A stretch of 64,000 nt of DNA from JAKJGA01 sp029554345 (GTDB lineage: Bacteria > Spirochaetota > UBA4802 > JAFGJZ01): NCBI GenBank assembly GCA_035395685.1, contig DAOPBR010000006.1:15637-79636 (forward strand), written 5' to 3'. The notes below the pieces were generated by a model that worked only from the letters and a program-made list of their open reading frames with translations, was not told where the DNA came from and did not search any database. Shown here piece by piece: positions 8,865-18,517 of this stretch; the first letter of the stretch is position 1, and each line of letters starts with the position of its first letter. The position numbers were made by a program, and so were the translations under genes.

Positions 8865-9308
8865 TTGGATAAATTCACAAAAGCGGATGTTGAAAAGCTT
8901 ATTTATAGAGCATGCGAACTCTGCGGTTTTGAAGTTTATGAACAGAATATTCAGCTTAGGAAAGGCAGTGCGGTAATTACTGTCAGAATTGATAACGGTT
9001 CAATAGTTTCGCATGAAGACTGCGTAAAATATACGGCTAAACTTAATTCACTTATCGAAGATTCCGGAATCGAGGATAGTTACACTCTTGAGATTTCCTC
9101 GCCGGGTTTGAAGCGCAAAATCCGTTCAAAAGCAGAATTTGTCCGTTTTTCCGGTGCTCCGGTCAAAATTATTCTCGGCGGAGAAAAAGGCGGAGCAGTA
9201 AAAGGAAAAATTGTTTCTGCCGGTGATGAATCTGTTGTTTTGAAAACAGAAAAGGGAATGGAAGAGATTTCCTATAATGATATAAAAAATTCGAATCTTG
9301 ATTATTAA
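8865..9308 (+). CDS. rimP: Ribosome maturation factor RimP
   Basis: Assembly factor for the 30S subunit. It has the RimP N-terminal domain and the hallmark LEISSPGLKRKI segment (expected form LEVSSPGLDRPL), and ends in an SH3-like domain. Its place directly before nusA and infB is the standard location. Several starts are in frame: GTG 8847, TTG 8862 and TTG 8865. TTG 8865 is preferred because GAGG ends six bases before it; the protein is then about 147 aa, close to the family length. Confidence 0.93.
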   Translation: MDKFTKADVEKLIYRACELCGFEVYEQNIQLRKGSAVITVRIDNGSIVSHEDCVKYTAKLNSLIEDSGIEDSYTLEISSPGLKRKIRSKAEFVRFSGAPVKIILGGEKGGAVKGKIVSAGDESVVLKTEKGMEEISYNDIKNSNLDY

Positions 9309-9319
9309 AGGGTTTAATT

Positions 9320-10678
9320 ATGAATGCAAAATTCTTTGACGCACTCCAGTCTGTTGTTTCCGAGAAAGGGATTACCAGGGAACATATTGAAGACATTGTT
9401 AAAACGGCTATTGAATGCGCCTACCGCAAGCAGTTCGGCACAACAGATGATATGAAGGTTGTTTTTGACCGTTCTTCAAATTCAATGAAAATAGTTACAA
9501 AGAAAATGGTTGTTAGACGCCCTGATGAATCCGGACGTCAGATCGGCTTTGAAGAGGCGATCAAAAAAGACAAAGATATCCAGCTTGGTGATGATGTCGA
9601 GGTTGAAGAGGATCCTTTCAAGGTTTTCAGCCGCATCGCTTCTCAGACGGCCAAACAGGTCATGATGCAGAAGATCAAAGAGCTTAAAAAGAATATTATA
9701 TTTGATGATTTCAAAGAAAAAGAAGGCGATCTCATCAACGGATACATGCAGCGCCAGGTTAAGAAAACCATATTTGTTGATATAGGATACGGCGAGGTTG
9801 AAGGTGTTATTCCTCAGAGAGAGCAGTCGAGCCGCGAGCATTTTAAGACAGGCGACAGAATAAAAGCGCTTGTATGGACTGTAGAAAAAACAAACCGCGG
9901 ACCGAATATTGTTTTGACTCGCGCGCGTCCTGAATTTGTTGCGAAGCTTTTTGAAATGGAGATTCCTGAAATATATGACGGAATAGTCCGTATTGAGAAA
10001 ATCGTCAGAGAAACCGGAATGAGAACAAAGGTCATGGTTTCGAGCCGTGACAGGGATGTTGACTGTGTCGGTGCATGCGTCGGTATGAAGGGAAGCCGAA
10101 TTCAGGCAATTGTCCGTGAGATTGAAGGAGAGAGAATTGATATCATAGAGTTCTCCCGCGACAGCAAAACTCTTGCGGAAAATGCGTTGACACCTGCAAA
10201 AGTCAAAGAAGTAATAGAAACCAGAACAGGAAAAGTCATTGCAATCGTTGAAAATGAACAGAAAATGATTGCGGTGGGGAAAATAGGCCATAACGTAAGA
10301 CTCGCTTCCGAACTCTGCGGTTTTGAAATTACGGTGATGACAGAGGAAGAATATAGAAATTTTCTCAACTCAGACGAGTCCCGTTCATTGTTCGGACAGC
10401 TTTTCTCGGACGATGTCGAAGATTATACTCCGCTTCAGGAGCTTGGTCTTAAGGCAAGATATATTGAACTTCTTGAAAAAGGAGGAATATTTTCAGTCGA
10501 GGATCTTGTTCAGAAAAGTGTTGATGACCTTAAGGATATTGACGGCATAGGAGAAAAAACGGCAAAAGAAATTTGGGAAATAGTTGATAGCATGGTTGAT
10601 TTTGACGACGACGAGGAATCGGAAGACGTTGAAAAGGCTGATGAAGGTGAGGAGCCTTCTGAAGATGAAAGCAAGTAA
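9320..10678 (+). CDS. nusA: Transcription termination/antitermination factor NusA
   Basis: RNA polymerase-binding factor governing pausing, termination and antitermination. The 452 aa show the N-terminal NusA domain (~1-125), an S1 domain (~130-200, IFVDIGYGEVEGVIP), KH domains (~205-345, with CVGMKGSRIQAI and KIGHNVRLA) and a C-terminal helix-hairpin-helix stretch (~375-425, LEKGGIFSVEDLVQKS). It ends in an acidic tail rich in Asp and Glu. ATG follows AAAGGG. Second gene of the operon, 11 bases after rimP. Confidence 0.97.
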   Translation: MNAKFFDALQSVVSEKGITREHIEDIVKTAIECAYRKQFGTTDDMKVVFDRSSNSMKIVTKKMVVRRPDESGRQIGFEEAIKKDKDIQLGDDVEVEEDPFKVFSRIASQTAKQVMMQKIKELKKNIIFDDFKEKEGDLINGYMQRQVKKTIFVDIGYGEVEGVIPQREQSSREHFKTGDRIKALVWTVEKTNRGPNIVLTRARPEFVAKLFEMEIPEIYDGIVRIEKIVRETGMRTKVMVSSRDRDVDCVGACVGMKGSRIQAIVREIEGERIDIIEFSRDSKTLAENALTPAKVKEVIETRTGKVIAIVENEQKMIAVGKIGHNVRLASELCGFEITVMTEEEYRNFLNSDESRSLFGQLFSDDVEDYTPLQELGLKARYIELLEKGGIFSVEDLVQKSVDDLKDIDGIGEKTAKEIWEIVDSMVDFDDDEESEDVEKADEGEEPSEDESK

Positions 10679-10703
10679 TATAAAATAAATTATCAGGATT
10701 TTC

Positions 10704-13430
10704 ATGAAGATAAGCGAAGTTGCAAGGAACAGTTCAGTCAACGAGAATGACATTAAGTCAATTTGTAAGGATCTCGGGATTCAAATTTCGGGTGATGATG
10801 GCGAAATTTCGTCAAATGATGCGGTATACGTAAAAACCCGCATTGAATCACTCAAAGAGGAGAGGGCAAAACAGGCTGAACAGAAGCTTTCCGTGAAAAA
10901 GAAAATCCGGCTCAAGCAGAAAGTCGATATTAGTTCTCATACAGCAAAAGAAGAAGCTATGCAGGCGGAACAGGCTGAGAAGGCTGCTCCGGCAGAAACA
11001 CCTTTTCTGGAAAAGAAACCTGCGAAGTCAGTTGATGCGCCGGTTTCTCCTTTTGGAGATTCCAAACCGCAACGGTCGGCTGAAAGACCGGAACGTCCGC
11101 AGGGAGATAGACCGCAAGGTGACAGACCTCAGGTTGCTAGACCATACGGAGATCGTCCACAGGGAAGCAGACCATACGGCGACAGACCTCAGGGGAATCG
11201 TCCATATGGTGACAGACCACAGGGCGACCGTCCACAGGGAAGCAGACCATATACTCCTGGACAGGGCGGAAACAGACCATATGGTGACAGACCACAGGGC
11301 GACCGTCCACAGGGAAGCAGACCATATACTCCTGGACAAGGCGGGAACCGTCCGTATACTCCTGGACAGGGCGGAAACAGACCGTATACTCCTGGACAAG
11401 GCGGCGGTCAGCGCCGTGAAGGCGGTTTTAACAGAGGCGGATCTTTTGGAAACAGAGGTCCGCGTCCGACAGGCGGAAGACCGCAGGCAAATGAAGGTTT
11501 TTCAACTGAACTCGATCAGACAAAGGGCGCTGATAGAGGAAAAAGAAAAGAACGCGATAAAGAAAAAGATATAAAAAAGAGCCGCTTTGCAGAGCTTTCC
11601 GCAAAGGAAGCTGCGGAAAAAGCATTCCTCGCAAAAAAGAAAAAAGAACTTCGTGACGCTGAAGTTTCTATTCCTAAGAATATTGATATTACAGAGACCG
11701 TTTCGGTAGGTGATCTTGCTAAGAAACTTAATGTTAAGGCAAGTGATGTTATCGCAAAACTCATGAAGCTTGGTTTTATGGCTACAATAAACCAGGTTCT
11801 CGATGCCGAGACTGCAGAGATTCTTGCAAGTGAATACGGTACTCAGGTTAAGGTTGTTACTCTTTATGAAGAAACGGTTATCCGTGAGGAAGAAGAGGAC
11901 AATGCAGTCGATAATATTCACAGACCGCCGGTTGTTGCCGTTATGGGTCATGTCGATCACGGTAAAACAAAGCTTCTTGACGCAATCAGAAGCGCTAATG
12001 TCATCGATCAGGAGTTTGGCGGAATTACTCAGCATATAGGAGCTTATCAGGTTGATGTTCATGGTCAGAAGGTAACTTTCTTTGATACACCTGGTCACGC
12101 GGCTTTTACTACGATGCGTGCCCGCGGTGCTAAAGTCACCGATATGGTAATTCTTATAGTTGCGGCAAATGACGGTGTAATGCCTCAGACAGTTGAAGCT
12201 ATCAATCATGCGAAGGACGCTAATGTTCCTATCATAGTTGCTATCAATAAAATAGATCTTCCTGAAGCTAATCCGCAGAAGGTGCGTGAAGCATTGACTG
12301 CTTATGAAATCGTTCCTGAAGAATGGGGCGGAAAGAATCTCTTTGTAGAAATCAGTGCTAAGCAGAAAATAAATATCGAAGGACTCCTTGAAGCTGTTCT
12401 TATGCAGGCTGAAATCCTTGATCTGAAGGCGAATCCGAATATCCGCGCAAAAGGAACTATTATTGAATCCAAGATAGAGCACGGGCGCGGAACTGTATGT
12501 ACTGTTCTTATTCAGAACGGTTCACTTAGAGTCGGTGATTTTATTGTTGCAGGTGTCTATTCTGCGAAAGTGCGTGCGATGTTCAATGACAGAGGCGAGG
12601 CTATTGAAGTTGCCGGACCTTCTACTCCTGTTGAAATTCTCGGTATTGACGGAATTCCGTCAGCCGGTGATCCTTTTCAGGCAGTTGTCAGCGACAGATA
12701 CGCGAAACAGATTGGTCAGAAACGTCAGGAACTTAAACGTGCTGAATCTGCTAAACAGTTTAAAAAAGTTACACTTGAATCATTTAACGATATGATCAAA
12801 GAGGGTGCGGTTCAGGATCTCAAGATCGTCATTAAGGCGGATGTTGACGGTTCGGTTCAGGCCCTTAAAGACGCTCTTGAAAAACTTTCAACTGATGAAA
12901 TCAGAGTTAAGGTTATTCATGCGGGAGCAGGCGGAATAAACGAAAGTGACGTTATGCTTGCTTCGGCATCGAATGCAATTGTTATCGGTTATCATGTGCG
13001 TCCTCTTCCAAAGATCGCGGATCTTGCCGAAGCTGAAAAAGTTTCGATCAAGATGTACAATATCATTTTTGAAGTAACAGATGATATTAAGAAAGCGATG
13101 GAAGGAATGCTTGCGCCGGATATCATTGAAACAATTACAGGTCATGCTGAAGTTAAACAGATATTCAAAGTTTCAAAAATCGGTACTATCGCGGGATGTA
13201 TTCTCGTCGACGGAAAGATTCAGAGAACAAACAAAGTCAGAGTTATCCGCGAGTCGGTTGTGGTTTTTGACGGAGATCTTAAATCGCTCAAGCGTTTCAA
13301 AGATGACGCCAATGAAGTTCTCGGCGGTCAGGAATGCGGTATCGGCGTAAATAATTTCAATGATGTCCGTGTTGATGATACCATTGAGTTCTACAAGCTT
13401 ACGGAAGTAGCTAAGAAGCTCGGGGTATAA
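10704..13430 (+). CDS. infB: Translation initiation factor IF-2 with an Arg-Pro-Gly repeat N-terminus
   Basis: GTPase that brings initiator tRNA to the 30S subunit. The 908 aa comprise an N-terminal helix-turn part (~1-55), a basic/acidic linker, a low-complexity repeat block (~130-260) built of RPQGD, RPYGD, RPQGS and RPYTPGQGGN units, then the conserved core from ~330. G-domain motifs are GHVDHGKT (G1, ~415-422), FDTPGHA (G3, ~461-467), NKID (G4) and SAK (G5), followed by the IF-2 beta-barrel and C-terminal domains. Repeat-rich IF-2 N-termini are known elsewhere; this block includes a near-exact 75-base tandem duplication. It lies between nusA and rbfA, as usual. Confidence 0.97.
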   Translation: MKISEVARNSSVNENDIKSICKDLGIQISGDDGEISSNDAVYVKTRIESLKEERAKQAEQKLSVKKKIRLKQKVDISSHTAKEEAMQAEQAEKAAPAETPFLEKKPAKSVDAPVSPFGDSKPQRSAERPERPQGDRPQGDRPQVARPYGDRPQGSRPYGDRPQGNRPYGDRPQGDRPQGSRPYTPGQGGNRPYGDRPQGDRPQGSRPYTPGQGGNRPYTPGQGGNRPYTPGQGGGQRREGGFNRGGSFGNRGPRPTGGRPQANEGFSTELDQTKGADRGKRKERDKEKDIKKSRFAELSAKEAAEKAFLAKKKKELRDAEVSIPKNIDITETVSVGDLAKKLNVKASDVIAKLMKLGFMATINQVLDAETAEILASEYGTQVKVVTLYEETVIREEEEDNAVDNIHRPPVVAVMGHVDHGKTKLLDAIRSANVIDQEFGGITQHIGAYQVDVHGQKVTFFDTPGHAAFTTMRARGAKVTDMVILIVAANDGVMPQTVEAINHAKDANVPIIVAINKIDLPEANPQKVREALTAYEIVPEEWGGKNLFVEISAKQKINIEGLLEAVLMQAEILDLKANPNIRAKGTIIESKIEHGRGTVCTVLIQNGSLRVGDFIVAGVYSAKVRAMFNDRGEAIEVAGPSTPVEILGIDGIPSAGDPFQAVVSDRYAKQIGQKRQELKRAESAKQFKKVTLESFNDMIKEGAVQDLKIVIKADVDGSVQALKDALEKLSTDEIRVKVIHAGAGGINESDVMLASASNAIVIGYHVRPLPKIADLAEAEKVSIKMYNIIFEVTDDIKKAMEGMLAPDIIETITGHAEVKQIFKVSKIGTIAGCILVDGKIQRTNKVRVIRESVVVFDGDLKSLKRFKDDANEVLGGQECGIGVNNFNDVRVDDTIEFYKLTEVAKKLGV
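11203..11352 (+). repeat. 75-bp tandem duplication inside infB
   Basis: Two adjacent 75-base units (11203-11277 and 11278-11352) are nearly identical and differ only in their last bases. Each encodes 25 aa of the RPYGDRPQGDRPQGSRPYTP type. Shorter related units surround them (about 11090-11410). The period keeps the reading frame, so expansion or loss of a unit would change IF-2 length without a frameshift. Confidence 0.85.
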
Positions 13431-13796
13431 ATGGCATCTTATAGAAAAGAAAGGCTTGAAGAGCTGATAAAAAGAATAATCGGCGATCTTCTGATCAAAG
13501 GGGTTATAAAAGACCCGAGAATAGGGTTTGCAACTGTTGTGAAGGCGGAACTCAATGATGACCGCACTATCGCAACTGTTCATATATCGGTAATCGGCGG
13601 AGCCGATGAAAAAAGAAAGACTATAAAAGGTCTTAATGCCGCTGCAGGGTTTGTAAAATTTCATCTTGGAAAAGAAATGCAGATCAAGACTATTCCCGAT
13701 GTGAATTTTGTCTATGACGACTCAATCGAAAAAGGTCTTGGTGTTGTAAATCTCATTGACGGACTGGCTAAAGAAAAAACTTCCGACGATGAATGA
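13431..13796 (+). CDS. rbfA: Ribosome-binding factor A
   Basis: Cold-associated 30S maturation factor, 121 aa with a KH-like fold. Family features are the N-terminal RKERLEELIKRIIGDLL, the KDPRIGF segment (usual form DPRVGF) and the C-terminal PDVNFVYDDSIEKG (usual form P.L.F..D.S...). The ATG directly follows the infB stop and truB overlaps its end, so this is a tightly coupled part of the operon. Confidence 0.95.
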   Translation: MASYRKERLEELIKRIIGDLLIKGVIKDPRIGFATVVKAELNDDRTIATVHISVIGGADEKRKTIKGLNAAAGFVKFHLGKEMQIKTIPDVNFVYDDSIEKGLGVVNLIDGLAKEKTSDDE

Positions 13797-14679
13797 TGTA
13801 ATTTTATTGATAGACAAACCGGCAGGTATAACGTCTTTTGACGCGATAGCCCGTGTAAGGAAACTTCTGCGGGTTAAAAAAATAGGTCATTCTGGAACTC
13901 TCGACAAAGCCGCAGAAGGCTTGATTGTCGCAGCCACCGGGAAAGCAACACGTCTCACGCGTTTCTTTCTTGAAAGCGACAAAAAATACACTGCGGTGAT
14001 AAAGCTGGGTGAATCGACGGATACGTACGATTCTGACGGTGTTCCGGTCGCCGCTTGTGATACATCCTTTTTAACAGAAGAGATGATTACGGGTGCCCTT
14101 CTTTCCATGAAGGGAAAACAGCTGCAGATCCCTCCGCGGTATTCCGCGCTTAAAGTCAACGGGGTTAGAGCTTCCGACCGGGTCAGAAACGGAGAACAAA
14201 TCGAGTTATCTCCGAGAGCAATAGAAATCTATTCAATCGATATAAAGTCGGTAAATCTTGCCGATATGACAGTCCGCGCAGAGATATTCTGTTCAAAAGG
14301 AACGTATATACGTTCGATTGCACGGGATCTCGGTGAAAAACTTTCTGTCGGCGCGCATCTTGCTTTTCTGAGAAGAACTGTATCGGGAAAATTCAGCGTA
14401 AATGACGCAATTAAACCCGATGAATTCGGAGAAGCTTTTTCATCAGGGCGTACTTCTTTCATTGTTTCAATGGAAAGCGCCGTTGATTGGATGCCTTCAG
14501 TTTCGCTTTCGGCGGAATTATCTGCGAAAGTTAAAAACGGACTGATAATGCATCCTGAACAGGTTGGATATGCGGGCATGTCCGAATTTGCACTCTTTGA
14601 TGAGTCTCAAAAACTTATTGCAATTGCCCGAAGGGACGAAAAAGATGGGCTGTTAAGCTATCTTTGCGTTTTTAACTAG
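13789..14679 (+). CDS. truB: tRNA pseudouridine(55) synthase
   Basis: Makes pseudouridine 55 in the T-arm of tRNAs. The catalytic Asp is in the motif IGHSGTLDKAAEGLI (usual GHTGTLDPLATG). Other family features are LLIDKPAGITSFDAI at the N-terminus, YSALKVNG (~115-125) and GTYIRSIARDLG. The ATG 13789 overlaps the rbfA stop; an in-frame upstream codon at 13756 lies within rbfA and is not needed. The ribF gene often found between truB and rpsO is absent here. Confidence 0.95.
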   Translation: MNDVILLIDKPAGITSFDAIARVRKLLRVKKIGHSGTLDKAAEGLIVAATGKATRLTRFFLESDKKYTAVIKLGESTDTYDSDGVPVAACDTSFLTEEMITGALLSMKGKQLQIPPRYSALKVNGVRASDRVRNGEQIELSPRAIEIYSIDIKSVNLADMTVRAEIFCSKGTYIRSIARDLGEKLSVGAHLAFLRRTVSGKFSVNDAIKPDEFGEAFSSGRTSFIVSMESAVDWMPSVSLSAELSAKVKNGLIMHPEQVGYAGMSEFALFDESQKLIAIARRDEKDGLLSYLCVFN

Positions 14680-14722
14680 CTGCGAAGCGGCAAAAAAATA
14701 ATTATCAAATACGGGAGTATTT

Positions 14723-14980
14723 ATGACAAGCAAAGCTGAAATCATTACAAAATTCAAAAGACACGAAGGCGACACAGGCTCAGCGGAAGTTCAGATCGCG
14801 CTTCTTACTGAAAGAATCAATCACCTTACTGAGCACTTCAAAACTCATGCAAAAGATTTCCATTCAAGAAGAGGTCTCCTCAAGCTTGTTGGTCAGAGAA
14901 GAAGACTTCTTGATTATTACAAAAGGAAAGACATCAGCAAATACAGAAGCCTTATCGAGTCGCTCGGTCTTAGAAAATAA
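14723..14980 (+). CDS. rpsO: 30S ribosomal protein S15
   Basis: Primary binding protein of the 30S platform. At 85 aa it is nearly the standard 88-89 aa. Characteristic stretches are KRHEGDTGSAEVQIALLTER, INHLTEHFKTHAKDFHSRRG and LLKLVGQRRRLLDYYKRKD. ATG follows GGGAGT. It sits between truB and pnp, an old and widely conserved arrangement in which S15 is often autoregulated. I see no obvious S15-binding pseudoknot in the short leader. Confidence 0.98.
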   Translation: MTSKAEIITKFKRHEGDTGSAEVQIALLTERINHLTEHFKTHAKDFHSRRGLLKLVGQRRRLLDYYKRKDISKYRSLIESLGLRK

Positions 14981-15003
14981 TCGGCCTCAAACAAGGAGTA
15001 ATT

Positions 15004-17100
15004 ATGATCCACGAAGTTGGAGTAGAAATTGGCGGAAAAACGATAAGTTTTTCAACGGGCGAACTTGCAAAGCAGGCTGACGGTTCGATTTTATGTTCTA
15101 TGGGCGAGACTTCAGTTCTCGCCACAGCTGTTGCCGACAAGAAGCCTTCTGCCGACAGGGATTTTTTCCCTCTAAGCGTTGAGTATAAAGAAAAATATTA
15201 TGCTGCCGGCAGAATGCCGGGCGGTTATATTAAAAGAGAAGGACGCCCTGCCGATCACGAAATTCTTGTGTGTAGAATAACTGACAGACCTTTGCGTCCG
15301 CTTTTCCCTAAAGATTTTCTAAACGAAGTTCAGATAGTAATATCAACGCTTTCATCAGACAGAAAACAGCCTTCGGATGTTCTTGCAATTAACGCAGCAT
15401 CTGCCGCAGTTACAATATCGGGTATTCCTTTTCACGGACCTGTCGGAGCTGTGCGTGTAGGACGCATTGACGGTCAGTTTATCGCGAATCCTGATGTTAA
15501 TCAGATAGAAAAAAGCGATATCGACCTGATGGTTGCCGGAACAGTGAATGCTGTTACAATGATTGAAGGTTCTTCAAAAAATGTAACAGAAGAAGATGTT
15601 CTCAATGCTGTTATGTTTGCGCATGATAATATCAAAAAGATATGCGCAGTTCAGAGTGAGCTGAAAGCTAAATGCGGCAAGCCGTTTATGAGCTATGTCG
15701 GTGCAAAAATTAATGAAGAAATATTCAATGCAGTAAAATCAAAGTATCTTTCTGAAATTGAAAAACTGAGTGATGTACTTGAAAAGAAAGCACGTGAAGA
15801 CGCATTCAATGCCATCGTTGTAAAAGCACAGGCAGAATTAGCAGAAACATATCCTGACGGCGCGAAAGATATTTATAATGCCGTTCATGATATTGACCGC
15901 GACATCGTCAGAAGAAGAATAATATTCGACAAAAAACGCGCCGACGGAAGAAAGCTTGATGAAGTGCGTCCTATTTCTGTTAGAGCCGGAATTCTTCCGC
16001 GTGTGCACGGTTCGAGTCTTTTTACTAGAGGTCAGACTCAGAGTATGGGCATCGTAACGCTCGGTTCTGAAAAAGATGTTCAGAAAGTTGACACGATGAA
16101 CCGCGAAGAAGTAAAAAGATTTTTCCTCCATTATAACTTTCCGCCGTTTTCAGTCGGTGAAACAGGAAGAATAGGTTCAACCGGAAGACGTGAAATCGGT
16201 CACGGAATTCTTGCTGAGCGTGCTCTTCAGTGGACGCTTCCTGAGTCTTCAAAATTTCCCTACGCGATAAGACTTGTATCCGAGGTTCTTGAATCAAACG
16301 GATCTTCTTCGATGGCAACTGTATGCTCGGGTTCGCTTGCATTTTTTGACGCCGGTATTCCTGTAAAGGCTCCTATCGCGGGTATTGCAATGGGTCTTGT
16401 AATGGAAGAAGGAAAGCACGCGGTATTAACTGATATTCAGGGAATCGAGGATCATCTCGGCGACATGGATTTTAAAGTAGCCGGAACAAAAGAAGGTATC
16501 ACAGCTTTTCAGCTTGATATCAAGATTGAAGGAATCACTCCTGAGATCATGAAAGAGGCTCTTGCTCAGGCAAAAGAAGGAAGACTTCATATTCTTGAAA
16601 AGATGAATGAAGTTATTTCTGAGCCTAACAAGGAACTTTCACCTTATGCTCCAAGATTCAAGAAAGTCAGCATTCCTCAGGATAAGATCGGCGGGCTTAT
16701 CGGGCCAGGCGGAAAAAATATCAGAGGCATTGTTGAATCTACAGGCGCTGATGTTAATGTTGCCGAAGACGGTGAAGTTTCCGTTTACGCGATTGATCTT
16801 GAATCTCTTGAAAAGGCTGTCCGCATGGTTCAGCTTTCGGTTGCCGAAGTTGAAGCCGGAAAAATTTATGACGGTGTTGTTAAACGCGTTATGGAATACG
16901 GCGCTTTTGTTGAAGTTCTTCCTGGAAAAGAAGGTCTCCTTCATATTTCCAAGCTTGATCATAAGCGTGTTGCGAATGTTACTGATGTAGTCAATATAGG
17001 CGACTCCGTAAAAGTAAAAGTTCTAAACATCGATAAAACCGGAAGACTTGATCTTTCGAGAAAAGATGCAATGCCTGCACCGGAAGCGGAGACTGAATAA
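15004..17100 (+). CDS. pnp: Polyribonucleotide nucleotidyltransferase (PNPase)
   Basis: Phosphorolytic 3'-5' exoribonuclease of the RNA degradosome, acting as a trimer. The 698 aa show two RNase PH-like domains (~1-230 and ~310-540), a KH domain (~550-610, IGGLIGPGGKNIRGI) and an S1 domain (~618-690, IYDGVVKRVMEYGAFVEV). Conserved catalytic-region features include FFLHYNFPPFSVGETGR and the acidic motif DHLGDMDFKV. ATG follows AAGGAG. The M16 peptidase gene starts immediately after its stop. Confidence 0.98.
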   Translation: MIHEVGVEIGGKTISFSTGELAKQADGSILCSMGETSVLATAVADKKPSADRDFFPLSVEYKEKYYAAGRMPGGYIKREGRPADHEILVCRITDRPLRPLFPKDFLNEVQIVISTLSSDRKQPSDVLAINAASAAVTISGIPFHGPVGAVRVGRIDGQFIANPDVNQIEKSDIDLMVAGTVNAVTMIEGSSKNVTEEDVLNAVMFAHDNIKKICAVQSELKAKCGKPFMSYVGAKINEEIFNAVKSKYLSEIEKLSDVLEKKAREDAFNAIVVKAQAELAETYPDGAKDIYNAVHDIDRDIVRRRIIFDKKRADGRKLDEVRPISVRAGILPRVHGSSLFTRGQTQSMGIVTLGSEKDVQKVDTMNREEVKRFFLHYNFPPFSVGETGRIGSTGRREIGHGILAERALQWTLPESSKFPYAIRLVSEVLESNGSSSMATVCSGSLAFFDAGIPVKAPIAGIAMGLVMEEGKHAVLTDIQGIEDHLGDMDFKVAGTKEGITAFQLDIKIEGITPEIMKEALAQAKEGRLHILEKMNEVISEPNKELSPYAPRFKKVSIPQDKIGGLIGPGGKNIRGIVESTGADVNVAEDGEVSVYAIDLESLEKAVRMVQLSVAEVEAGKIYDGVVKRVMEYGAFVEVLPGKEGLLHISKLDHKRVANVTDVVNIGDSVKVKVLNIDKTGRLDLSRKDAMPAPEAETE

Positions 17101-18509
17101 TTGTTTCGTAAATTTACCTTATCCAACGGAATCACCGTTTTACTTCAAAAAGTAGACGGTGTGGTTTCCGTATCAAGCGGGCTGTGGCTTAGAACGGGGT
17201 CAAGAGATGAGAATGCCAATGAATGCGGTTATGCTCATTTTCTTGAGCACATGCTCTTTAAAGGCACGGCAAAATATTCCGCTCAGGAAATGGCACGTAT
17301 GGTTGACCGCGTAGGCGGTCAGCATAACGGAGCTACCAACAAGGAATATACCTGCTATTATATCAATATTATTGCAGATCATTTGGAGATGAGTCTCGAA
17401 CTTATTTCCGACATGTTTTATAATTCTCTTTTTCTTGAAACTGACATTGAAAAGGAGAAAGGGATTATTCTTGAAGAGATTAGAATGTATGAAGATTATG
17501 CCGATGAGCATGTTCTTGATACGTTTACCGAAAGCATGTTTGCCGGTCATCCTTTGGCTCATAATATTCTGGGAACGCGTGAAAGCATAGCTTCTATCAC
17601 ACGCGAAAAACTCATGAATTTTTATGAGAGGGAATACCGCAACGATAAGGCGGTAATTTCCATTGCCGGAAATTTTGATATTTCAGAAGCCGAGCGTTTG
17701 GTTAAAAAATATTTTTCAGAATCAAAAGGCTCTTCAGTATTAATAAAGCAGAATTTTTCTTATGGCAGAATATACAGAAAGCATATTGAACGCGAAATAG
17801 AACAGGTTCATTTCGCGCTGGGTTTTGACGGTTTGCCGAAGACTCATGAAGACCGTTATTCTCTATTCCTTTTAAGTACCATCTTCGGCGGCAGTTCTTC
17901 GAGCAGACTTTTTCAGAATATCCGAGAACGAGAAGGATTGTGTTATTCTGTTTTCAGTTTCCACAGTTCATATTCGGATAACGGTCTTTTCGGGGTTTAC
18001 TGCAGCGCTTCTCCGGAAAAATTTGAAAAAGCCAAATCATTGATTCTTGATGAATGCCGCCTTTTGAGCGAAAAAGGCATTAGTGAAGATGAACTTGCGG
18101 ATGCAAAGAGCTATTTGAAGGGAAGTCTGGCTCTAAGCATGGAAAGCGTCGAAGTCAAAATGGGGCACAATGCTCTTGAAGAGATGACTTTCGGACGGAA
18201 GTATTCTTTTGAAGAAGTTTGTCATTTTATTGACAAAGTAAAGGGCAGTGATANNNNNNNNNNNNNNNNNNNNNNNNNNNNNNNNNNNNNNNNNNNNNNN
18301 NNNNNNNNNNNNNNNNNNNNNNNNNNNNNNNNNNNNNNNNNNNNNNNNNNNNNAAGTATTCTTTTGAAGAAGTTTGTCATTTTATTGACAAAGTAAAGGG
18401 CAGTGATATAGAGAGAATAATTAAATTGATTTTCGCTTCAAGGGAAGTCGGTTATATCTCGATCGGACGGATTGAAAAGCCGGATGATTCAATACTCTAT
18501 TTATATTGA
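17101..18509 (+). CDS. M16-family zinc peptidase, interrupted by a false assembly gap
   Basis: Mitochondrial-processing-peptidase-like zinc protease often encoded beside pnp. The inverted zinc motif HFLEH lies at 46-50 and downstream acidic residues EE lie at 125-126. The start is TTG directly after the pnp stop. The reading frame is broken by 100 Ns (18254-18353). The 55 bases before the Ns (18199-18253) are repeated exactly after them (18354-18408). If one copy and the Ns are removed, the frame runs on to the TGA at 18507-18509, giving one uninterrupted protein of 417 aa ending in SILYLY, a normal M16 length. I therefore treat it as intact. Confidence 0.92.
18254..18353. other. Assembly gap of 100 Ns between 55-bp overlapping contig ends
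   Basis: Exactly 100 Ns. The flanking 55 bases on each side are identical, which is what remains when a scaffolder joins two contigs that share a k-mer overlap without merging them. Collapsing restores the M16 reading frame. Confidence 0.95.
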
Positions 18510-18517
18510 GGAATTTT

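Noticed and set aside
9482..10291. Long antisense frame under nusA (269 codons)
   Set aside because: Opposite conserved S1/KH coding sequence; Cys/Phe-rich peptide typical of a shadow frame.
11502..12482. Long antisense frame under infB (326 codons)
   Set aside because: Lies wholly opposite the conserved IF-2 G domain, has no SD or recognisable family, and is explained by codon bias of infB.
18254..18396. Frameshifted or pseudogene M16 peptidase
   Set aside because: The break is caused by Ns and a duplicated 55-base contig end; merging gives one intact frame.
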